This document shows, one piece after another, positions 8,126 through 15,865 of a DNA stretch of 64,000 nt (the first letter of the stretch is position 1; each line of letters opens with the position of its first letter). This stretch comes from UBA10649 sp964597445. GTDB taxonomy: Bacteria > Actinomycetota > Actinomycetes > S36-B12. The stretch spans positions 4,219 through 68,218 of the forward strand of contig CAZQXO010000006.1 of NCBI GenBank assembly GCA_964597445.1, written 5' to 3'. A model generated the notes under the pieces. That model saw nothing but the letters and a program-made list of their open reading frames with translations. It made no database searches and was not told where the DNA came from. The position numbers were made by a program, and so were the translations under genes.

Positions 8126-8143
8126 CCGGGCACGAGTGCCCGG
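8126..8143 (+). terminator. GC hairpin after the ACT gene
   Basis: CCGGGCAC and GTGCCCGG form a perfect 8-bp stem with a two-base centre, starting eight bases after the ACT stop. There is no U-run, as is usual in high-GC actinobacteria. It probably ends the SDR-aguA-ACT transcript. Confidence 0.6.
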
Positions 8144-8169
8144 CGCCACGAGGAAGGGCCCGCAACCAC

Positions 8170-8201
8170 GAAGGGCCCAGCTCGCATGAGCCGGGCCCTT
8201 C
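8170..8201 (-). terminator. Strong hairpin after tRNA-Tyr
   Basis: GAAGGGCCC pairs with GGGCCCTTC, then after one A-C mismatch GCTC pairs with GAGC around a GCAT loop. This gives 13 of 14 possible pairs. It begins five bases beyond the tRNA-Tyr 3' end on the minus strand and is the obvious terminator for that tRNA. It could also work on the plus strand. Confidence 0.7.
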
Positions 8202-8206
8202 CCTGG

Positions 8207-8288
8207 TGGCGGGTGAAGGATTCGAACCTTCGAAGGCAAAGCCGACGGATTTACAGTCCGCTCCCATTGGCCGCTCGGGCAACCCGCC
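8207..8288 (-). tRNA. tRNA-Tyr (GTA anticodon)
   Basis: The 82-base minus-strand sequence begins GGCGGGTTGCCCGAGCGGCC, which is typical of a class II tRNA. The anticodon loop is CTGTAAA (GTA), a long variable arm follows (CGGCTTTGCCTTCG region), the T loop is TTCGAAT, and the acceptor ends ACCCGCC with discriminator A. Length and variable arm fit tRNA-Tyr. Confidence 0.96.
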
Positions 8289-8401
8289 GGGGTGCAGCGG
8301 CAAGGATACACAGCACCGATAGCAGCCCGACCCGGGTCGACCAGGCCGCGGTCGAGGTCGAGGAGCAGTGCTCCGACCGCCCTGCGTGCGAGGGTAGGGC
8401 C

Positions 8402-10450
8402 ATGATGGATCCGCGGCACGCGATTCTCTTCGAGCCGGTGACGATCGGCCCCAAGACTCTCCCCAACCGCTTCTACCAGGTGCCGCACGCCACAGGATTC
8501 GGCTCGACCAAGCCGATGACCCAGGCGGCCTACCGGGGCATGCGTGCCGAGGGCGGCTGGGGTGGCGTGTGCGTCGAGTACTCCCCCGTCTCCGCCGATG
8601 CAGACGAGGAGCCCCACGTCGCCGCCTACATCCGCGACGAGCGGGACGGGCACGCGCTCGCCCGGACCGCCGCGGCGATCCATGCCCATGGATCCCTCGC
8701 CGGCATCGAGCTCTACCACGGTGGCAACTCGAGCAAGAGCGTCGCTTCGCGATACGCCCGCATTGCCCCCAGCGCACGGGTCGCCGACGTGCGCTGGGGA
8801 TCACAGGCTCGCGAGATGACCTCCGATGACATCACGCGCGTGCAGTCCGACTTCGTCGCCTCAGCTCGCCTTGCGCGCGACGCGGGATTCGACATCGTCT
8901 ACGTCTACGGGGCCCATGGCTACCTGCTCAGCCAGTTCCTGTCGCCCTGGTACAACGTTCGGACCGACGGCTACGGCGGATCGCTCGCGGGCCGCGCGCG
9001 CTTCGCGCTCGAGACCCTGGAGAAGGTCCGCGATGCCGTGGGCGAGGACTGCGCCATCGCCACGCGCATCTGCCTCGACGGTCGACGCGGCATCAAGGGC
9101 ATCCGGGTCGAGGAGATGCTGGGCTTCATTGGCATGGCCGATCCCCTGGTCGATCTCTTCGACGTGACCGTCGGATCGTGGCCGGAGGACTCCGGCACCT
9201 CTCGGTACTACCCCGAGGGACACCAGCTGGCCTGGACCTCGCAGGTGCGGGACGCCACGGACAAGCCCATCGTCGGTGTCGGCCGCTACACGAACCCGGA
9301 CCAGATGGCCGCTCTCATCCGTGAGGGCCGCTTCGACCTCATCGGCGCAGCACGGCCGGCTATCGCCGACCCCTACCTGCCCCGCAAGGTGGCCGAGGGT
9401 CGGCTGTCCGACATCCGCGAGTGCACCGGCGCCAACGTCTGCATCCTCAAGGAGGAGGACTTCCGGCACCTCGGCTGCATCCAGAACCCGACCGCGGGAG
9501 AGGAGTATCGACGAGGCTGGCATCCGGAGCGCATCGAGCCCACGACCGACCCCGACCGGCGGGTTCTCGTGATCGGTGCCGGGCCGGCGGGCATGGAGTG
9601 CGCCATCACCCTGGGCCACCGTGGCTTCGATGCCGTCCACCTCGTCGAGGCCGAGGACGTGATCGGCGGCCGCCTCACCTGGACGCGACGGCTTCCCACC
9701 CTCGGCGACTGGGGCCGCATCACGGACTGGAGGGCCACGCAGCTCGCGCGCCTGGACAACGTGTCCGTCATCACCGGCCGCAGGATGACCGCCGCCGACG
9801 TCCTCGACTATGGGGCCGACATCGTCATCATCGCGACGGGCAGTTACTGGAGCGGCGACGGAACCCAGCCCGGCACCCGCAGACCGATCCTGGGAGCCTC
9901 GGACGCCCTGACCCCCGAGCGCGTGATGTCCGGCGAGCGCCCGGCCGGCCAGCGCGTGGCTGTCTACGACGTCGACGGCTACTACGTCGGCTCGGGCATC
10001 GCCGAACTCCTCGCGAATGAGGGGTACGCCGTCCACCTCGTCACGCCGAGTCCGGTCGTCTCGCCCATGAGCGACGGGACGCTGGAGGGGCCCATGCTCC
10101 GGCAGCACCTGCACGACGTGGGCATCACGATGCACACGTCGGTGACCCTGCGTCAGTGCACAGCAGCCGGCATCAGCGGTGACACGACTCACGGGGATCC
10201 GTGGCTTCTCGAGGTCGACGACCTCGTTCTCGTCACGCATCAGGTACCCGAGGACGGCCTCCATCGGGAGCTGGCCGCCGATCCGGCGGCCCTCACGGCG
10301 GCAGGGATCTCCGCCCTCCACCTCATCGGCGATGCCCAGTCACCGCGCTGGATCTCCGAGTCGGTCTTCGACGGCCATAGGCTGGCGCGCGAGATCGACC
10401 TGCCTGACCCCACCTTCCCAGCTCCCGCACTGCGGGACATACCCGTCTGA
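8402..10450 (+). CDS. Trimethylamine dehydrogenase-like NADH:flavin oxidoreductase with altered cofactor ligands
   Basis: The 682-residue protein matches the TMADH/2,4-dienoyl-CoA reductase architecture: an OYE-type FMN barrel (1-335), an Fe-S segment (341-359), then FAD/NAD-type domains (VLVIGAGPAGMEC near 388-400). By recalled alignment to TMADH, Y60, Y169, H172 and the Trp-Asp pair (W260, D263) are conserved. The residue at the flavin-crosslinking cysteine is A30 (VPHATG), and the second Fe-S cysteine is A344 (CTGANVC), leaving C341, C347 and C359. The aromatic-bowl Trp in the Fe-S loop also appears to be replaced. The substrate is therefore unknown, possibly a methylated amine. ATG at 8402 or 8405 is the start. 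An NTF2-like gene follows after five bases. Confidence 0.82.
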   Translation: MMDPRHAILFEPVTIGPKTLPNRFYQVPHATGFGSTKPMTQAAYRGMRAEGGWGGVCVEYSPVSADADEEPHVAAYIRDERDGHALARTAAAIHAHGSLAGIELYHGGNSSKSVASRYARIAPSARVADVRWGSQAREMTSDDITRVQSDFVASARLARDAGFDIVYVYGAHGYLLSQFLSPWYNVRTDGYGGSLAGRARFALETLEKVRDAVGEDCAIATRICLDGRRGIKGIRVEEMLGFIGMADPLVDLFDVTVGSWPEDSGTSRYYPEGHQLAWTSQVRDATDKPIVGVGRYTNPDQMAALIREGRFDLIGAARPAIADPYLPRKVAEGRLSDIRECTGANVCILKEEDFRHLGCIQNPTAGEEYRRGWHPERIEPTTDPDRRVLVIGAGPAGMECAITLGHRGFDAVHLVEAEDVIGGRLTWTRRLPTLGDWGRITDWRATQLARLDNVSVITGRRMTAADVLDYGADIVIIATGSYWSGDGTQPGTRRPILGASDALTPERVMSGERPAGQRVAVYDVDGYYVGSGIAELLANEGYAVHLVTPSPVVSPMSDGTLEGPMLRQHLHDVGITMHTSVTLRQCTAAGISGDTTHGDPWLLEVDDLVLVTHQVPEDGLHRELAADPAALTAAGISALHLIGDAQSPRWISESVFDGHRLAREIDLPDPTFPAPALRDIPV

Positions 10451-10455
10451 GGGCC

Positions 10456-10977
10456 ATGAGCGACGCACTCGACATCCTGCTGGCCGAGCGAGCCATCTCC
10501 CGCGTGATCCTGTCGTACAGCCGCGCGGTGGACCGCTACGACTTCGCGGCCCTCGCGGACTGCTACTGGCCGGACGCCACCGATGACCACGGCTCCTTCG
10601 CCGGTTCCGCTCCCGATTTCGTCGCGTGGAACCAGGGCGCCCTAGCGCGCTTCGATCGCACGAGTCACCTTCTCGGCAACATGCTGATCGATGTCGACCT
10701 CGGAGCGCACCGAGCACGAGCGGAGACGTACGCAGTGGCGCATCACCGCTACACAGACGCCGAGGGTCAGGTGACCGATATGACCGCGGGGCTGCGCTAC
10801 GTAGACCTGTTCGAGGAGCGCACCGGGGAATGGCGGATCCTCGAACGGGTGATCGCCTACGACTGGCGACGGACGGATCCGGCATACGGCCAGACCGGTT
10901 TCGCCGACACGTACGTCACCGGCGTGCGCTCGGCACAGGACGTGGTGTACACCATCGGGGGATGGAACGATCGGTGA
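10456..10977 (+). CDS. NTF2/SnoaL-like family protein
   Basis: This 173-residue protein begins ALDILLAERAISRVILSYSR, then AVDRYDFAALADCYWPDATDD, the usual start of the alpha+beta cone (SnoaL_4-type) fold. Its remainder (RTSHLLGNMLIDVDL, ETYAVAHHRY, RYVDLFEERTGEWRILERV) also fits. Members include dehydratases, isomerases and ring-hydroxylation small subunits. It is five bases downstream of the TMADH-like gene, so the two are likely cotranscribed and act on the same substrate. The specific role is unknown. Confidence 0.8.
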   Translation: MSDALDILLAERAISRVILSYSRAVDRYDFAALADCYWPDATDDHGSFAGSAPDFVAWNQGALARFDRTSHLLGNMLIDVDLGAHRARAETYAVAHHRYTDAEGQVTDMTAGLRYVDLFEERTGEWRILERVIAYDWRRTDPAYGQTGFADTYVTGVRSAQDVVYTIGGWNDR

Positions 10978-11016
10978 TCAGACGACAGCGCAACACGACG
11001 GGAATCGAGGAGAGCC

Positions 11017-11508
11017 ATGGCTGACAGCAGTTTCGACATCGTGTCGAAGATCGATCGGCAGGAGGCGGACAACGCCCTCAACCAGGCAGCCAAGGAGCTC
11101 GCCCAGCGCTTCGACTTCAAGAACACCGACACCACCATCGAGTGGAAGGGTGAGATGGTCGTCGAGATCACGTCGGGCACGGAGGAGCGCGCCACCGCAG
11201 CCCTGGAGGTCTTCCGGGAGAAGCTGATCAAGCGCGGCATCAGCCTGAAGTCCTTCGAGGCCGGCGATCCGCGGGCCTCCGGCAAGGAGTACAAGATCGG
11301 AGGCACGTTCAAGGCCGGCATCTCGACCGAGCAGGCCAAGAAGCTCGGCAAGCTGATCCGGGACGAGGGCCCGAAGTCCGTCAAGACCCAGGTCATGGGC
11401 GACGAGCTGCGCGTGACCAGCAAGAGTCGTGATGATCTCCAGGCCGTGCAGGCGCTCGTGCGAGGAGCCGACCTCGACTTCGCGGTGCAGTTCGACAACT
11501 ATCGCTGA
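11017..11508 (+). CDS. yajQ: YajQ family nucleotide-binding protein
   Basis: The 163-residue protein matches YajQ along its whole length: SSFDIVSKIDRQEADNALNQ, QRFDFKNTDTTIEWKG, and GGTFKAGISTEQAKKLGKLI. In Xanthomonas a YajQ homologue binds cyclic di-GMP; in other bacteria the role is unclear. A GAGGAGAG ribosome site lies just before the ATG at 11017. It converges with the nuoI-like gene; ACCGG/CCGGT (11508-11523) forms a small hairpin in the gap. Confidence 0.92.
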   Translation: MADSSFDIVSKIDRQEADNALNQAAKELAQRFDFKNTDTTIEWKGEMVVEITSGTEERATAALEVFREKLIKRGISLKSFEAGDPRASGKEYKIGGTFKAGISTEQAKKLGKLIRDEGPKSVKTQVMGDELRVTSKSRDDLQAVQALVRGADLDFAVQFDNYR

Positions 11509-11527
11509 CCGGAATCGGCCGGTGGTG

Positions 11528-11860
11528 TCAGCGGGGCTCCAGATGCCGAGCCAGGCGGTCGGTCGCGTGGACCAGGCCTGAGCGGTGCCCTGACGCGTAG
11601 TCCTGATCGGGTCGCCACTCGAGCGCATCGAACGGGCACACGTCCACGCAGATGCCGCAGTACATGCAGAGGCCGAAGTCGATGGTGAACTCGTCGAGGA
11701 CGCTCACCGTGCGCGGACGGCGTGCACCCTCCTCGCTCACCTGCTCGTGGTGACTCTCGACGGTGATGCACCAGGAGGGACACTCCTCGACGCAGATCAT
11801 GCAGGAGGTGCAGGCATCCGGGATCAGTCCGATCACGCCGCGAGCAGCGCGCGCGCTCAT
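11528..11860 (-). CDS. NuoI-like 2[4Fe-4S] ferredoxin subunit (second copy)
   Basis: The 110-residue protein carries two complete ferredoxin motifs: C17, C20, C23, C27 (CTSCMICVEECP) and C65, C68, C71, C75 (CMYCGICVDVCP). The second is followed by FDALEW, as in NuoI. It is shorter than the 187-residue NuoI of the main operon at 25197-25760. It overlaps the upstream nuoC-like gene by four bases and is the last gene of a three-gene unit divergent from korA. It probably relays electrons from reduced ferredoxin to the NuoB-like subunit; that is inference. Confidence 0.85.
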   Translation of the reverse strand: MSARAARGVIGLIPDACTSCMICVEECPSWCITVESHHEQVSEEGARRPRTVSVLDEFTIDFGLCMYCGICVDVCPFDALEWRPDQDYASGHRSGLVHATDRLARHLEPR

Positions 11861-12336
11861 GCTCCTGCCCCCGCGTCCCGCCACTCCTCGCGCACGCCGG
11901 GCACCGCCGGGGCACGACGCTGACGCCGAGCGGCCTCGCCCGTGGCAGCACCGGGCCACGGTCGCGCCACACGTTCGGGGAGCGGACTGACCTTGCGCAG
12001 CGGGGCCACGGCCGTCTCCGGAAGGCCCGCGAGGATGAGGGGTCGCGGGTCGGGATGGTCCCCGAACTGGATCCCGAACATCTCGGCGGTCTCTCGCTCC
12101 CACCAGTCCGCTCCGGGAAGGACGGGCGCGAGGGAAGCGAGGAGGGGCACGTCGGCGCGGACCCGCGTGGCGATCAGCCGGGAGCCCTGACGGGGATCGC
12201 GCAGCACGGCGACGATCTCCAGGTGGTCGATCCGATCGATCGCGGTCAGCCCCTCCAGCAGGACCGCCCCCTCGGCCCGGGCCTGCTCGAGGGCCGCTCG
12301 CCAGTCCTCGGGCTCCACCGTGTGCACCGCGGTCAT
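11857..12336 (-). CDS. NuoC-like 30-kDa subunit homologue (second copy)
   Basis: The 159-residue protein contains the complex I 30-kDa signature WWERETAEMFGIQFGDHPDP followed by RPLILAGLP. The N-terminal part (LLEGLTAIDRIDHLEIVAVL) also fits NuoC. In complex I and group 4 hydrogenases NuoC contacts NuoD, yet no NuoD-type gene is present here. The C-terminal 35 residues are Arg/Ala-rich and unmatched. It starts at ATG 12334-12336 and overlaps both neighbours by four bases, so the three subunits are coupled. Confidence 0.83.
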   Translation of the reverse strand: MTAVHTVEPEDWRAALEQARAEGAVLLEGLTAIDRIDHLEIVAVLRDPRQGSRLIATRVRADVPLLASLAPVLPGADWWERETAEMFGIQFGDHPDPRPLILAGLPETAVAPLRKVSPLPERVARPWPGAATGEAARRQRRAPAVPGVREEWRDAGAGA

Positions 12337-12758
12337 CGGCCCGCCACCTGCCGGATGGCCGCCACGAGCGACGTGGGGCTGGGGGGGCACCCGGGGACGT
12401 ACTCCTGCACGGGGACGACGCCCTCGGCACCCGCGACCACGGTCGGCGAGTCCCAGTAGGGACCGCCCGTGCTGGCACACGCACCGAAGGCGAGCACCGA
12501 GAGCGGCCCCGGGATGGCCGCCACCGCCTGCTCGAGCACGGGTACCAGGGGCACCGTGACGGTGCCGGCGACCACGAGAACGGAGACATGCGCCTCGGGG
12601 ACATCGGGCAGGGAGTCGGCCGGCACCAGCAGGCCCGAGGTCACGGCGGCGTCCACCTCCACCGCGCAGCAGGCCAGTCCCAAGGGGAGCACACGCACCT
12701 CGACCCCGGGATCAGCGGCGAGGCGCCACCCGATCAGGTCGGTCGGGGTCCCATGCAC
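12333..12758 (-). CDS. NuoB-like [4Fe-4S] subunit homologue (second copy)
   Basis: The 141-residue protein keeps the four N2-cluster cysteines of NuoB in order: C30 and C31 (LGLACCAVE), C94 (FGACASTGG) and C124 (VPGCPPSP). The central part (VSVLVVAGTVTVPLVPVLEQ) matches NuoB, but the N-terminus is shorter than in the main NuoB at 33538-34092. It starts at GTG 12756-12758, six bases after a TACTCT hexamer, so the transcript may be leaderless. It is the first gene of a NuoB-C-I set divergent from korAB. A [NiFe]-hydrogenase small subunit is a less likely reading. Confidence 0.83.
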   Translation of the reverse strand: MHGTPTDLIGWRLAADPGVEVRVLPLGLACCAVEVDAAVTSGLLVPADSLPDVPEAHVSVLVVAGTVTVPLVPVLEQAVAAIPGPLSVLAFGACASTGGPYWDSPTVVAGAEGVVPVQEYVPGCPPSPTSLVAAIRQVAGR

Positions 12759-12764
12759 CCCGCC

Positions 12765-12770
12765 AGAGTA
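12765..12770 (-). promoter_or_regulatory. Candidate leaderless -10 element for the nuoB-like gene
   Basis: TACTCT lies exactly six bases before the GTG at 12756-12758 on the minus strand. A TANNNT hexamer at this distance would place the transcription start at the start codon. The same geometry recurs elsewhere in the window. Confidence 0.5.
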
Positions 12771-12807
12771 CTGAGGCGGGGCCCGGGCGATTTCCCTCAT
12801 GCGGGTG

Positions 12808-12813
12808 TACGCT
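12808..12813 (+). promoter_or_regulatory. Possible -10 element for korAB
   Basis: TACGCT lies in the divergent region about 130 bases before the korA start. This would give a leader of roughly 125 bases containing the AAGGA ribosome site. No convincing -35 is visible, so the call is weak. Confidence 0.3.
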
Positions 12814-12945
12814 TCTAGGACGTCCACATACCTCGCCGTGACGGTCGAGCGCACACAATGCGCCCCGCGCCCCGGCCGACCCACCCGCTCGTGACCCTCG
12901 TGCAGTCCGGCTCGTCCCCACCAGCCGCCCGACCTAAGGAAGCCC

Positions 12946-14811
12946 GTGACCAAGCAGGTCGTCACCCTCAATCGCGTCGTCATCAGGTTCGCCGGGGACT
13001 CCGGCGACGGCATGCAGCTGACCGGGGATCGCTTCACCTCCGAGACCGCAGGCCTGGGCAACGACCTCTCGACCCTGCCCGACTTCCCTGCCGAGATCCG
13101 GGCCCCAGCCGGGACCATCGGCGGCGTGTCGGCGTTCCAGCTGGCCTTCGCCGACCACGACATCACCACACCGGGGGACGCCCCGAACGTGCTCGTGGCC
13201 ATGAACCCGGCCGCGCTCAAGGCCAACATCAAGGACCTGCCCCGGGGCGCCGACATCATCCTCAACACGGACGAGTTCACGAAGCGCAACCTCGAGAAGG
13301 TCGGGTACACGTCCAACCCCCTCGAGGACGGATCCCTCGAGGCGTTCAACGTCCACGCCATCGCCCTGACGTCGCAGACGGTGGAGGCCCTGAAGGGCTT
13401 CGACCTCACGAAGAAGGAGGCCGAGCGCTCGAAGAACATGTACGCGCTCGGCCTGCTCTGCTGGCTGTACTCCCGGCCGGCCGAGGGCACCCGCGCCTTC
13501 CTGGAGAAGAAGTTCGCCAAGAAGCCCGAGATCCTCGCCGCCAACCTGGCGGCCTTCGAGGCCGGGTGGTCCTTCGGCGAGACGACCGAGGCCTTCTCCG
13601 TGCAGTACGAGGTCGCCAAGGCTGACGATCTTCCCGGCGGCGTCTACCGGAACATCACGGGCAACCCGGCGCTCGCCTATGGACTCATCGCCGCATCGAA
13701 GAAGTCCGGACTGCCCCTGTTCCTGGGCTCGTACCCGATCACCCCGGCGTCCGACATCCTGCATGAGCTCGCCAAGAACCACAGGTTCGGCGTCACGACC
13801 TTCCAGGCGGAGGACGAGATCGCGGGCATCGGCTCGGCCATCGGTGCTGCCTACGGCGGGGCGCTGGCCGTGACCACCACATCAGGTCCCGGCATCGCCC
13901 TGAAGTCGGAGGCCATCGGCCTCGCGGTCTCCCTGGAACTGCCCCTGATCATCGTCGACGTCCAGCGCGGCGGTCCCTCGACGGGCCTGCCCACCAAGAC
14001 AGAGCAGTCGGACCTGCTTCAGGCCATGTTCGGCCGCAATGGGGAGTCCCCCGTCCCGGTGGTCGCGCCGCAGTCGCCGTCCGACTGCTTCTACGCCGCC
14101 ATGGAGGCCGCACGCATCGCGGTGGAGTACCGCACGCCGGTCTTCCTGCTGTCCGACGGCTACATCGCCAACGGATCGGAGCCCTGGCGCATTCCGTCCG
14201 TCGACGACCTGCCCACGATCGATCCGAACTTCGCCACCGGTCCCAATCACGTCACGGAGTCCGGTGAGGAGGTGTTCTGGCCCTACCAGCGCGACGAGGA
14301 GACCCTCGCCCGACCGTGGGCCATTCCGGGCACCAAGGGCCTCGAGCACCGCATCGGCGGCTTGGAGAAGGCCGACGGCACCGGGAACATCTCGTACGAC
14401 GCCGACAACCACGACCGCATGGTCCGACTGCGCCAGGCGAAGGTGGACGCGATAGCGAAGACGATCCCGGATCTCGTCGTCGACGACCCGGACGGCAACG
14501 CCCGGGTTCTCGTCCTGGGCTGGGGATCCACCTACGGCCCCATCGGCGCCGCCTGCGAGATCACGCGACGCACGGGCGTCCCGGTGGCGCAGGCCCATCT
14601 GCGTCACGTCAACCCGTTCCCGTCGAACCTCGGAGAGGTTCTCCGCTCCTACGACAAGGTGCTCGTGCCCGAGATGAACCTCGGACAGCTCGCGATGCTG
14701 CTGCGGGCCAAGTACCTCGTCGATGTCCAGGGCATCAACCAGGTTCGGGGCATGCCCTTCAAGTCCACCGAACTCGTCACCGCCATCACCGACGCCATCT
14801 CGAGCCTGTGA
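12946..14811 (+). CDS. korA: 2-oxoacid:ferredoxin oxidoreductase subunit alpha (KorA-like)
   Basis: KorAB oxidises a 2-oxo acid, classically 2-oxoglutarate to succinyl-CoA, and passes electrons to ferredoxin. The 621-residue alpha chain has an N-terminal gamma-type domain (VVIRFAGDSGDGMQLTGDRF, residues 1-190) fused to the pyrimidine-binding domain (GSYPITPASDILHELAKN, EDEIAGIGSAIGAAYGG, TSGPGIALKSEAIGLAVSLE). This fusion is the typical actinobacterial KorA form. It starts at GTG 12946 after AAGGA. korB follows after seven bases. It diverges from the NuoB/C/I-like set, a possible electron acceptor. Pyruvate or another 2-oxo acid cannot be ruled out. Confidence 0.92.
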   Translation: MTKQVVTLNRVVIRFAGDSGDGMQLTGDRFTSETAGLGNDLSTLPDFPAEIRAPAGTIGGVSAFQLAFADHDITTPGDAPNVLVAMNPAALKANIKDLPRGADIILNTDEFTKRNLEKVGYTSNPLEDGSLEAFNVHAIALTSQTVEALKGFDLTKKEAERSKNMYALGLLCWLYSRPAEGTRAFLEKKFAKKPEILAANLAAFEAGWSFGETTEAFSVQYEVAKADDLPGGVYRNITGNPALAYGLIAASKKSGLPLFLGSYPITPASDILHELAKNHRFGVTTFQAEDEIAGIGSAIGAAYGGALAVTTTSGPGIALKSEAIGLAVSLELPLIIVDVQRGGPSTGLPTKTEQSDLLQAMFGRNGESPVPVVAPQSPSDCFYAAMEAARIAVEYRTPVFLLSDGYIANGSEPWRIPSVDDLPTIDPNFATGPNHVTESGEEVFWPYQRDEETLARPWAIPGTKGLEHRIGGLEKADGTGNISYDADNHDRMVRLRQAKVDAIAKTIPDLVVDDPDGNARVLVLGWGSTYGPIGAACEITRRTGVPVAQAHLRHVNPFPSNLGEVLRSYDKVLVPEMNLGQLAMLLRAKYLVDVQGINQVRGMPFKSTELVTAITDAISSL

Positions 14812-14818
14812 GGATCCG

Positions 14819-15865
14819 ATGACTGCGACCTACCTCAACCTCATCCCCAAGTCGGACGTCGACCTCGCGGCCAAGGACTTCAAGTCCGATCAGGAGGTGC
14901 GCTGGTGCCCGGGCTGCGGTGACTACTCGATCCTGTCGAACGTCCAGGGCTTCCTACCCGAACTGGGCCTCGCTCGCGAGAACATCGTCTTCATCTCGGG
15001 TATCGGCTGCTCCTCCCGGTTCCCGTACTACATGAACACCTTCGGCATGCACTCGATCCACGGTCGCGCCCCGGCCATCGCCACCGGCCTCGCAGCCACG
15101 CGTCCGGATCTCTCCATCTGGGTCGTCACAGGTGACGGTGACGCCCTGAGCATCGGCGGCAACCACCTGATCCACGCCCTGCGCCGGAACGTCAACCTCA
15201 AGATCCTCCTGTTCAACAACCGGATCTACGGTCTGACGAAGGGGCAGTACTCCCCCACCTCTGAGCAGGGCAAGATCACCAAGTCGACACCCGAGGGCTC
15301 CTTGGACTACGCCTTCAACCCGGTCTCGCTGGCCCTCGGTGCCGAGGCGACCTTCGTCGCCCGCACGATCGACTCCGATCGCAAGCACATGACCGAGGTC
15401 CTGCGCGCAGCGGCCCATCACGAGGGCACGTCGCTCGTCGAGATCTACCAGAACTGCAACATCTTCAACGACGGCGCCTGGGAACCGCTGAAGGACGGCG
15501 ACACCCGTGATGACTTGATGATGCGGCTGGAGCACGGACAGCCCATCCGGTTCGGCAAGGACATGGAGAAGGGCGTCATCCGCACCGCGGAAGGACACAT
15601 CGCGGTCGCGAACGTGGCCGAGGTGGGTGAGGACGCGGTCATCCGCCATGACGCCCACGCCCAGGATCCCGGTCTGGCCTTCGCCCTCTCACGCCTGTCC
15701 GACCCTCGCTCGCTGGAGAACACGCCCATCGGCATCTTCCGCGACATCGAGCGGCCGTCCTACGACCGCCTCGTGCGCGATCAGCTGGCGGAGGTGCAGG
15801 CCAAGCAGGGTGAGGGTGACCTCCAGGCGCTGCTGAACGGCGGCGACACCTGGAACGTCAGCTGA
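14819..15865 (+). CDS. korB: 2-oxoacid:ferredoxin oxidoreductase subunit beta (KorB-like)
   Basis: The beta chain binds thiamine diphosphate and a [4Fe-4S] cluster. The 348-residue protein shows VRWCPGCGDYSILSNVQGF (cluster cysteines), ISGIGCSSRFPYYMNTFG, the TPP-binding VVTGDGDALSIGGNHLIHAL and NNRIYGLTKGQYSPTS, and LVEIYQNCNIFNDGAW. It begins at ATG 14819 right after korA. Its TGA at 15863-15865 overlaps a CTG that appears to start rarD. Confidence 0.94.
   Translation: MTATYLNLIPKSDVDLAAKDFKSDQEVRWCPGCGDYSILSNVQGFLPELGLARENIVFISGIGCSSRFPYYMNTFGMHSIHGRAPAIATGLAATRPDLSIWVVTGDGDALSIGGNHLIHALRRNVNLKILLFNNRIYGLTKGQYSPTSEQGKITKSTPEGSLDYAFNPVSLALGAEATFVARTIDSDRKHMTEVLRAAAHHEGTSLVEIYQNCNIFNDGAWEPLKDGDTRDDLMMRLEHGQPIRFGKDMEKGVIRTAEGHIAVANVAEVGEDAVIRHDAHAQDPGLAFALSRLSDPRSLENTPIGIFRDIERPSYDRLVRDQLAEVQAKQGEGDLQALLNGGDTWNVS

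Noticed and set aside
11528..12758. [NiFe]-hydrogenase small-subunit operon
   Set aside because: No large subunit, maturation genes or CxxC nickel motifs; the proteins match NuoB/C/I better.
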